Part shown: in pieces, positions 1 to 9,700 of the stretch
Layout: each line of letters begins with the position of its first letter
Numbering within the stretch: position 1 is the first letter of the stretch
Origin: Euleptes europaea
Taxonomy: Eukaryota > Chordata > Lepidosauria > Squamata > Sphaerodactylidae
DNA length: 64,000 bases
Assembly: GCF_029931775.1 (NCBI RefSeq)
Contig: NC_079312.1
Location: forward strand, 13,895,821 to 13,959,820
Reading direction: 5' to 3'
Program-made: the position numbers and the translations under genes
The notes under the pieces: model-generated
What the model saw: the letters and a program-made list of their open reading frames with translations, nothing else
Databases searched by the model: none
Told to the model about the DNA's origin: nothing

Positions 1-174
1 GGGTGGGGCCTATGGAGGGAGGAATTTGGGGAGAGATTTCAACTAGAATCTATGGTACACCATAGAGTTTGCCCGCTGAAGTTGCCATTTTCTCCTGGGG
101 AACTGATCTCTGCAGACTGGAGATCAGTCGTTCCAGGAGAACTCCTGGCCCCACCAGGAGGTTGGCAACCCTAC
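1..174 (-). mobile_element. MITE, TAGGGTTGCCA family, cut by window start
   Basis: Ends AGGAGGTTGGCAACCCTA; the other end lies outside the window. Confidence 0.65.
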
Positions 175-179
175 TGATG

Positions 180-270
180 GGCCTTCCTGGGGTATCTGAC
201 TGTCCACTGTGGCGTATACTGGACTAGGTGGACCATTGGTTTGATCCAGCAAGGATGCTTTTTTCATTCC
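180..270 (+). mobile_element. CR1-like LINE 3' fragment
   Basis: Short tail with GACTAGGTGGACCATTGG and TTGATCCAGCAAGG. Confidence 0.4.
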
Positions 271-699
271 TCCTTTGTTTTTCTGAAGATTTAATTGGAC
301 AGGCCAGGACTTAATTATGGCCTCTGGTCTTTTGTTTTACCACTGAATTTACTCACATTCCTCCTGTCAGACTAATAAAATCCCAATCGGCTTTTAAAGA
401 AAGAAAAAATCCTTTAAAAGTTCTTTTTGATTGTTCTGCTTACATCCTCTTTTTAAATAAATAAAATGCTTGCTGATCAAAGTCACTCTCCACATGCTCA
501 AGGGCACACTCCTCTTAGATACTAACTTCAGAGGGTCCAGACCTGTGTTTGAAAACAAACTGGGGGGGGGAGTGTTCTAGTTAATTACGCAAGTCTATGA
601 ATTTCTAGTAGATTTCCCCAGGATAGCATGCAGCAGTGGTTAGAGCAGCAGCTAGGAAACGGGTTCAAATCCCCACGCTCTCTCAGTATAATCCACCTC

Positions 700-1250
700 A
701 CAGGGGGACATCTTTATTACAGCCAAAGGCAAGCATAACATCAAAAATATACATCCTATGATAAAACTATACAGCTCCTGCTTACAGCATCTCATCCGTG
801 CTGATTAATCTGAAGATTTACCCATAAAACCTTTATTCATCATTAATGCCTTCCTTTTCCAAGACATGAGAGCAGACTTTTGCTACTGAGTGCGAAATAA
901 GAGTCACCCTGTCTTCTTGCAGATATTCTACCAAATAAACCTCAGAGGTGTAAGAGTATACAAACCGAGATAGCAGGGGAGTAATTTAAAAGATTTCTGG
1001 CATCATCATAGTATTCACAATGAATCAATATATGTACTAGCGTCTCCACCACATCCATAGAGCAGGAACATTTACGTGTCTCTCTTGGGCAATGAAGAAA
1101 CCTTCCCAAAAGTACAGCTGACGGAAGGGCATCAAATCAGGCCCTAGAGGAAGGTACCTTGCAGGGTTGTTTTGAGCAGTGGAGAGACGCAAGTTGTCCA
1201 CCCTGAACGTGGAGGAAGGCTGGGGTAACAATAAGACCGAGCTGTAGTTA
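700..1250 (-). mobile_element. probable LINE 3' segment
   Basis: Starts with CTTTATTACAGCC and has no long frame. The part with CTCCACCACATCCATAGAGC and AACATTTACGTGTCTC resembles 3' parts of decayed LINE copies; the family is not identified. A comparable segment lies at 8340-8760. Confidence 0.3.
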
Positions 1251-1527
1251 GGATGGCTCTATTGAGATTTCCTTCTCCTTCTCCTGCCCCTTCCATACCT
1301 TTTGTTCCTACAAGCTGAAACAGCAGAAGGAAGAGAAGCGGCAGATGCCCTCCGTCCTTTGTCTAGATGTCCTCCCCCAAGCCTTAGGGATGGGGGCGTC
1401 GCAGCAGCAGCATCATTTGCTTCTGTGGGGGCTCCGGATGCGGCTGGAAAAGTTCTTGGACAACTTGCTTCCCGCCGAACAGCACAAAGAAAGGAGCGAT
1501 CTGTATCCAAGACCCCAGGATTTTATA

Positions 1528-1545
1528 CAGCCCTCTGGTGGTTGC
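1528..1545 (-). promoter_or_regulatory. CTCF-like motif
   Basis: On the minus strand this reads CAACCACCAGAGGGCTG, close to the vertebrate CTCF core CCACCAGAGGGC. It lies 1.5 kb upstream of the CpG-rich promoter. Confidence 0.4.
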
Positions 1546-1575
1546 AGGGCACACTCTGTGTGTGTGTGCAGAAAA

Positions 1576-1775
1576 GGGCAAGAGTCCAGTAGCACCTTAA
1601 AGACTAACAAGAATATTTTCTGGTAGGGTATGAGCTTTCTGGTAGGTATGACAATTAGAATGTCTAATTCTAAGCTGTATCTGAAGAAGTGAGCTGTGGC
1701 TCGCGAAAGCTCATACCCTACCAGAAAATATTCTTGTTAGTCTTTAAGGTGCTACTGGACTCTTGCCCTTTTCTA
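1576..1775. repeat. foldback repeat (GTAGCACCTTAAAGAC family), hairpin 1
   Basis: Arms AGAGTCCAGTAGCACC to GGGTATGAGC (from 1578) and its inverse (1705-1772) surround a 70-bp loop. Continues to GACTAACACGGCTACCCACT at 1811. Confidence 0.75.
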
Positions 1776-1837
1776 CTACTGCAGACAGACTAACACGGCT
1801 ACCCACTGTGAATTATTTGTGTGTGTGCGTGTGTGTG

Positions 1838-1915
1838 CCCCCGCAAATCACAGCTGATTTATGGTGACCCAGTAGGATTTTCAAAGCAAGAGACGTTCAG
1901 AGCTGGTTTGCAAAC
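1838..1915 (-). repeat. 5S-derived SINE, tail fragment
   Basis: TCACAGCTGATTTATGGTGA to CAGAGCTGGTTTGC, only the tail end of the family. Confidence 0.5.
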
Positions 1916-2019
1916 TTGGAGCATGAAATTGACTTTTCAAATGGTTGCCAACTCCAGGTTGGGAAATTTCTGGAGATTTGTGGGGGGTACAGTCTGCAGA
2001 GGGCATGGTTTGTGGAGGG

Positions 2020-2112
2020 GAGGAAGAAGAAGAGTTGGATTTTATATGCCGACTTTCTCTACCACTTAAGCAAGAATCAAACCGGCTTACAATCGCCTTC
2101 CCCTTCCCCTCC
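2020..2112 (-). repeat. SINE family A, 3' fragment
   Basis: GAAGAAGAAGAGTTGG to CCTCAACAGACAC, cut off by a 5S-derived SINE on its right. Confidence 0.6.
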
Positions 2113-2312
2113 CCTCAACAGACACAACAGCGTTTTCAATGCAAGAGACGTTCAGAGGTGGTTTGCCATTGCCTGCCTCTGAGGATTGACCAGGGACTTC
2201 CTTGGTGGTCTCCCGTCCAAATACTAACCAGGGCCCACCCGGGGCCCACCCACCCTATTAGCCTCCGAGATCTGACGAAATCGGGCCATCCTGGTCCAGC
2301 CTGGTCAGGGCA
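2113..2312 (-). repeat. 5S-rRNA-derived SINE
   Basis: GGTCTCCCGTCCAAATACTA then CTCCGAGATCTGACGAAATC is the reverse complement of the 5S rRNA core (GATCTCGGAAGC, TTGGATGGGAGACC). The tail GCAAGAGACGTTCAGAGGTG is common to all copies here. Confidence 0.72.
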
Positions 2313-2334
2313 GACAATAGATTACAATAGTAGA

Positions 2335-2710
2335 AAAGAGCAAGAGTCCAGTAGCACCTTAAAGACTAACTAAAATATTTTCTGGTAGGGTACGAGCTTT
2401 CGTGAGCCACAGCTCACTTCTTCAGAAAGCTCATACCCTACCAGAAAATATTTTGGTTAGTCTTTAAGGTGCTACTGGACTCTTGCCCTTTTGTATTTGG
2501 AGAAGGATAATTCACAGTGGGTAGCCGTGTTAGTCTGTCCGCAGTAGTAGAAAAGGGCAAGAGTCCAGTAGCACCTTCAAGACTAAACAAAAATATTTCC
2601 TGGCAGGGTACGAGCTTTCGTGAGCCACAGCTCACTTCTTCAGATACAGCTAGAATGTGAATCCACCTGTCTTTAAGTAGAGGAGAGTGAATCCAGACAA
2701 GCATTAGTAT
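2335..2710. repeat. foldback repeat, hairpin 2 plus a third partial copy
   Basis: Arms 2340-2397 and 2428-2490 are inverted copies with a 30-bp loop. From 2517 a further copy begins GGTAGCCGTGTTAGTCTG. Confidence 0.75.
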
Positions 2711-2972
2711 GTAAAGGTTAACAGTATGTAAAAGTGAACAGCAGGCGTGATGGGATTAGGGGTGGTCTGCAGGAGAGTCTGTGATGTCCAGGGGAGAGAT
2801 GGGTGGGGAGAAATCAGCATCGGTAATGAGCCATGAATGGATTACAAGACCAGCAGTTTGCAAAATAAGATCGCAACAGATTTGACCAGGGATTGGACTG
2901 GGCTCGCAGCAGAAGTCAGTAGCAGAGGAAGGACGCAAGAGATAACTTAAAAAACCCAAGCAATACCCAGAC

Positions 2973-2990
2973 CAGCCACTAGGTGGCTCT
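2973..2990 (+). promoter_or_regulatory. CTCF-like motif at promoter edge
   Basis: GCCACTAGGTGGCTCT matches the CCACNAGGTGGC core of CTCF sites and sits at the upstream edge of the CpG-rich region. Confidence 0.45.
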
Positions 2991-3700
2991 GGCCGCGTTC
3001 GCCTTTCCAGGAGGCGAGTTTTGCGCCCACTCCGCGGCTGCCTCTATATGCATCAGCCTCACCCAGCGGGGCTGGTCCTAATCTAGGCAAGATGCTGCAT
3101 CCGGGGGTCGGCAGATAAGGGACTGGGAAGGGGGGGTGGAGCCTTGCAAAACCCTGACAGCCCCCGGGAAGGGGAGGGGGCGTCTTCGACCCATTGCAAT
3201 TGCTTGCACTTCAGCCCTATGCCTCGCGAGAGCTTAATGCAGTGCAGAGAGCCACGGATGGGGGGGCTTTAAAAGGTTTTGGCAGCTGCCCCCTTGGTGA
3301 TGCACGACGTGACTCGGGACGCGGGAGGGCAGGGCTGAGAAATGCAAGCCCGGGACCCTGTTTGGGAAAAGATCCTCTCTCGCAGCCTTCGAGCAGCCGA
3401 GAAATTAGCAACCCTTTAAAAAGGAACCGATATGTGACGGTGGCACCTACGCCCCCTCTGCCTTTCGCTCCGGTTCTAGGATCTGGGAGTCGTTAGGAAG
3501 AGGAGGCAGCCTGTCCATGCTCAGAGGCAGCCTCGTCCGCCACTGGTTCCAAATCTGAGCCCGGGAAATGAGCAGGCCACTCCAGAGAGGCTAGATAGAG
3601 CCAATGCAATTGTCCCCCCTTTACATCTTCCTGTGACCCGCTCAGAAAATACCCTGCCCCAACTGAAATTACCCCACCGTGCTTGGCTGCAAACTGGCAT
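2985..3700 (+). promoter_or_regulatory. CpG-rich promoter-like region of the coiled-coil zinc-finger gene
   Basis: GC- and CpG-rich sequence (about 2990-3500) with SP-type G-rich runs, ending 250 bp before the first coding exon. No clear TATA box is placed to decide a start site. The position relative to the gene supports a promoter; the transcription start is not determined. Confidence 0.5.
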
Positions 3701-3747
3701 CATCTACCTGCTTAATTTTGGGTCGGCTCCCTCCCTTTGAAGAGAAA

Positions 3748-3771
3748 ATGGCTGAAAGAGAAGCAGCTCAG
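3748..3771 (+). CDS. exon 1 of the coiled-coil zinc-finger gene
   Basis: It encodes MAEREAAQ, ends in CAG before GTATGG, and leaves phase 0. It lies just downstream of a CpG-rich stretch and carries none of the RING or B-box coding found in first exons of TRIM genes. Confidence 0.75.
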
Positions 3772-6700
3772 GTATGGGAATCTTGGGTGCCAAATCACAC
3801 TTTACGTCTCAAGGAATATTCTCGCAGATGTTTTGCATGTGAATGTGGGATACGTTTGTTTGCCATTGCTTGCATCATGCAGGTATCCTTATCAGGAAGG
3901 CGGGGCTGGTTCTAGGGCTAGCTGCCCTTCTACTGTTTGTTTAGGAGTCTCATGTGCTGCTTCTATAGGGAACCTATCTCTCTTTTCTGTCTCACTTGCT
4001 TCTTTCCACCCATATGTGGGGAAAGCCGGTATGTGTAGTGCAGGAGTGGGGAACCTTTTTTCTGCCAAGGGCCATTTAGATATTTATAATATCATTCGCT
4101 GGCCATACAAAATTATCAACTTAAAATTAGCCTGCTGTACTCTTGGGCAGCCCTAGCAGCTCCATAGATAATGACTCTTCTTCAAGGCAGAAAAAAGGTT
4201 CCTTTTCTCGGCAAAACAAACACATCCGCCTTGAATAGAGGCTATTCCTGTCTGCGGGAAGGGGCGGATCACCAGTCTTAGATCCTTCTGAGCTAGAGAT
4301 CTGCCAGGATCCACAAAGGGCCAGACCAAACGCTTTCGCGGGCCTTATACGGCCCCCGGGCCTGACGTTCCCCACCCCTGGTATAGTGGGTACAGCATTA
4401 GGCTGGAATTGATGCTAGGTGGTGAGAATGTCAGACTAAACTGAAAGACCCAGGTTTAAATCTTCACTGTGCCATGGATTTTGGCTGGGTGATCCTGGGC
4501 CAGTCGCACACACTCAGCCTAACCTACCTCACAGGGTTGTTATGAAGATAAAATGGAAAAGAGGAAAACAATGTACACTACCTTGGGGCGGCACAGGGAA
4601 GAAATGTGGAGTATGTCAAGTGTTGTTTTTTCATCCCTCTGCTGATAGGATGCTTTCTTTGGAAAATCTTGGGAAAGTCATGCTCTGTCAGCCTGACCTG
4701 CCTCATAGGGTTGTTGTGAGGATAAAATGGGAGAAAGTATTTACCCTGAGGAGTAAGGGGGGGATGAAGTGGCATTCAGTAGATAAATAAGGATCTTCAA
4801 GGTGGCCATCGAAGATATAACAAATCCAAAATCAAGCACAAATTACCCACATTACTACAAAGCTATCAAACCAGTCCGTAAACCAGCTCAGAGACCACAA
4901 TATTTCACTTAATATAGTTGAAAGGCCTTCTAGAACAAGAAAACATCTGACGGGACTCACTGGAGGTCAGCAACCAAGGTACTTAGAATGGTGCTGATTT
5001 CTCCTAATTAACTTTTGCTTGCTTTTCCATCTCCCTCAGACGCCACAGGATCACCTGCCCTGCCTGACAAGCAAAGGAGACATCAAAATGCAGGAAGAAA
5101 AGCAAAATGAAGACTTCTTGGTAAGTGTCTGAGGCCCGCCCCTTCAGGGATGTATTTTGTCATACAACACATTGGGTGCTAGGGCATTATATTTTCAAAA
5201 TAAAATATAGAAATAATTCACTCATGGAACTCACTGCCACAAGATACAGTGAATGCCTTTCGGTGGTGGAAAGTGCCGTCAAGTCGCACCTGACTTATGG
5301 CAACCCTGCAGAGTATCCAAGGCAAGAGACATTCAGAGGTGGTTTGCCGGTGCCTCCCTCTGTGGTCCTCCTCAGTTGTCTCCCTACCCAGTAGTGACCA
5401 CGGACAACCCTGCTTAGCTGGTGTGATCAGGCTAGCCAGGGCCATCCAGGTCAGGGCAAATGCCCCATACATCGCTTTATAAAAGATTAAACAAATTAAC
5501 AGACGATAAATAGCTGAAAGAGCTATTTTCCATCCTTGCTAGAGCCAGGATATATAAGCCATGATAGCTAAATGGAGCCTCCATGTTCAGAGGTAGTGTG
5601 CCTTTGAATATCTGTTTATGGTTTTTTAAATAATTGATAATTATAATCAGTTTTTAATAACTGATAATGATGGCAGAGCATAGAAATCTCAGCATGGGCA
5701 ATCTGTGTTTTTCCCACTGCTGAGCTTAGCTCCCTCATCCTTTTTTCTCCTGACAGAGGGAAATAGAGGCTGAGAGGGAAAAGGCTGTCATTGACTGGAA
5801 GGAAATGCATGACATTCTGGAGGAACTGCAGCAGCTTATGCTAGGCTGGCTGGAAGAGATAAAGAGCTACATTGTCCACCAACAGAAGGAGATCGTCAGG
5901 TTTCCTAGGGAGAGCTGCCGTGTCAAGGGACTGGGAAGAGAGAAGAGACAGCAGCTCCTCTTGGTAAGGAATCGACCAGGGGTCCCCAACGTGGTGCCTG
6001 CTGGTGATATAGCACCCACCACCACCTTTTCTGGTGGCTGCTAAATGTTTTTAGGAAGTGGGCAGGGCCAGGTAGGGCTTTTGCCCAGCAAGGCTTCTGA
6101 TTGACTTTTGGAGATTTGACTGGCTGTGCAGATTTTTTTAAAAGTTGCTATGACGGCAGCCGTTTTGTTGCTGCACCCACCATGCTGTGTCAGAATTCCA
6201 AATGTGCCCACAGGTTCAAAGAGGTTGGGGACCCCTGGAATAGATGCTTCAAGGCTGTCTGACACACCTGGTAAAGACTCACTTTGGCAAGCAGATGGCA
6301 GGGAATAGTTTTGCTCCTGTAAAGACTGCTGTGCGTACAAAAATTTTCCATGGGATCCAACCCATTCTACAGTGTCCAGTAAATCAACGAATGAAATGCA
6401 TACACAGTCACACAAAAAACACAGGGAGTTCCGCCAGTTCTTAATTTATCTGCTTTCTCTTTCCTTCCAGGATGAGGACAGCTCTAAGTGCAGGTGAGTC
6501 CAGTTTAGTTTTTGTTGTTCCTCCTACTTTGTCTGGGCTTGGAACGGCTATTTAGCTGAGATAGCTGAATGGAACCTCCATGTTGAATAGTAGTCTACCT
6601 TGGAAGACTACCTGCTTGGGGGGTGAACTACAAGGGCTGTTTTCTTCCTGGCTTGGTTGGGGACTTCCTTGAAGCATCTGCCTGGCCATTTATAGAACCT

Positions 6701-9700
6701 AGATTTTTGATGAGATGGGAAGGCTCTTATTATGCTTCTCAGTGGTTTTAGAAGCCTAGACAAATTTATAGAAGATCAGTCAATTGGACATGGTGGCTAA
6801 ATGGTATCTCCATGTGCAGAGGTCTCAGGCAGGAAAGGTATTTCTCATCATCTACTGCCTGGTCTTTTTTAACTGGAGATGCCAGGGATTGAACCTGGAA
6901 CCTTCTGCATGCCAAGCAGAAGTTCTAACACTGAGCCATGGACCTTTCCCTAAATGAACCTGCCTTTAGCTCAGTTTGGCCCTTGGGTCTCACCCTTTTC
7001 ACTGGAGATGTTGGGGATTGAAACTGGGACCTTCTGCATGCCAAGCAGAAGTTCTAACGCTGAGCCACAGCCCCTCCCCTTTTTCTCCTTTGCAGAGATG
7101 AGATGTTTTCCTTGAAGCCTCAGGTAGATTTGGTGGATCTGAAGCAGAGACTGAACGCTTTCTCTCAGAAAAGGGCTGTTTTGCAGAGGACGCTGCTGGA
7201 GTTCAAAGGTAGAGGGGACACTGGCCACCAATATTTCTCCATATGTCTGTAACAAGTTAGGGGACAGAGCCAAGCTGTGGTGGGTGCCTCAGAGATGGAC
7301 CTGAGGGAGGGGCAAACATCCAAAGCCCTCAAGCTCAGCAGAAAACAACCTGTTCCTCTCTGGATTCTGGCCTCTACTGAGGTTCTGCACCCCCTTGCAG
7401 AACCAGCATGGAGTAGTGGTTCAGAGCGGTGGACTCTAATCTGGTGAACCAGGTTTGATTCTGCACTTCTCCACATGAGCGGTGGACTGAGATGGTTTCC
7501 TCACACTTGCACATTAAGTCAGCTGGGTGATCTTGGGCTAGTCACAGCTCTCTCTGAACTTTCTCATTCTCACCTACCTCACAAAGTGTCTGTTGTGGGG
7601 TGGGGGAGTGAAGGAGATTGTAAGCCGGTTTGATTCTCCTTAAAAGGTTGAGAAAATTGGCATATAAAAACTAACTTTTCTTCTTTCTTTTTCTTCTTCT
7701 TCTTCTTCTTTCTTCTACCTTCTACTTTCTTCTTGTTGTTGTACCTGGAGATACTGAGAAGCAGATATGTGATTTGGGAGGCCCCTCGTTTAAATTTTGC
7801 CTTTGGCCTCAGGCTAGGCATGCTTTTCTCAGTCCCCCAAATGCAACGTGGGGGACCCCTTTTGGCTTGCCTTGCAGGGGTGTTGTGAAATTACACTGTG
7901 AAATTGTTTTGAATTCTGAAAGCAACATAGAATCGGTCAGACCCTGAGACCAGATTCAAGGTAATCCATGGAGGCTGGCTTTTCTGCCTCACAAAAACAT
8001 TCAGCTGTGACGTTCCCCCGCATCTCACCTGCAGTAAAGCACCCCAGTGGTAGGTGTTCATCAATTGAATGGGCTGTTTGTAAGAACTGGCCCTTCATTT
8101 ATGTTGCTATGAAGAATCCAGAGAGGAAGAAATCCAAGCCTATGTCCATCTCTTTTGTGCTTTCCTTCTGCAGAGACTCTCCGGCTGGAACTGAAGCTCT
8201 ATGGAGGTACCTTGTTCTGTAGAATATCAGCAGTGTAACAGTTTTTATTCCCCAAATTCTTCTTCTTCTTGATGAACAGTTAAGAAAAGCTTGGGATGCC
8301 CAATTCTAGCAACAATGTTCCATTTATATAAGGAATTTTGATTTCTTACAATCATAGATCAGCCGAGATCTGACGCAGAGATAGAGTCATCAGCACATCT
8401 ACATACAATAAAATTTCAGAGCCAAATAATAGGCTGATTTCAATAGCACAGCCATAATTAATAAAAAAGACTTAGCCAGCTGCTTCTGTGATGAGCGTAT
8501 CAAGGCACCTTAAAGGTGGTTTCATTAGAACTCCCTGAGAGGCGGAGGAGCAACATGAAATTCATCAAGCCTGCCTGGAAAATTTGATAAGATCGGAGTT
8601 AGAGACCCAATGATATACAGTAAGACATGGTTGACTGTTTCAGCCATATCCAATTGGCAGGAGCAAGCATGTTGAGGATAAGGGATATGTGAATATCTCC
8701 CTTATGAAATTGCTAATTGTAACACATTAAAGCAGGCTACAGTGAAGGTTCCAGGATTTAGCAACTCGCTATGCAGAGGCAGGCAATGGCAAACCACTTC
8801 TGTAAGTCTCTTCCCTTTAAAACCCTACGGGGTCACCATAAGTCTGCTACGATTGACAGCACAGTTCCCTACCATCAGATAAGTCTATGCCCATAATTTG
8901 TCTACTTGAAGGGCTATATCTCAGATTCTATTTATATAGAGTTTTTGAAAGGGGGAATGTTTTGTACCAAATCTGGTCCTCTTTTGTTTTATATCGCAAT
9001 GGCAGATCTAACACAAATCATGATGTAGCCTCTCAGTTATGTCATTCATGCTTCTACATATCATGTGATTTTTGTGTGTGCGCGGGGAAAAAATATTGTC
9101 TCCAATGTCTAAATAAATAATAAATTGGAAATTCCCTCTTTCCTCTCGCAGGAGATGGGCAAATAAACGAGGTGGCGGATAAAAAGCCTCACATAGATCA
9201 TTCCGAGCGTGAGGAACCCCATGAGAGGCCAACAGGAAAAGCCATGGAGATCATTCCCCTGCATCCCAAAATGCAAGATGCTTTGGACAGCCAGTGTAGT
9301 GCAAAGAGAGAGCCAAGAAACTGCCTGAGCAACGGGGAAGAGAATAAATCTTGCCAAGGAAATGACAGGGACCTTGACAGAAACATAGCTCAGGAGAGGG
9401 CACTGGGGAACAAGAAACAGAAGATGTGCGGAGAGTGTGGGAAAAGCTTCAGCCAGAGATCTCGCCTCATAAGGCATCAAAGGATCCACACTGGCGAGAA
9501 ACCGTACAAGTGTTCGGACTGTGGGAAGAGTTTTTGCCAGCCATCCGGCCTCATCGTTCATCGGCGAACCCATACGGGCGAGAGGCCGTACCAATGCTGT
9601 CACTGTGAGAAGAGCTTCAGCTTGAACTCTAACCTCATTGCACATGAGAGGACCCACACAGGTGAGAAGCCCTTCAAATGCTCACACTGCGGGAAAGGCT

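Noticed and set aside
2972-3496. RING or B-box exon upstream of the TRIM-like coiled coil
   Set aside because: No cysteine/histidine pattern in any frame on the plus strand between 2.9 and 3.75 kb.
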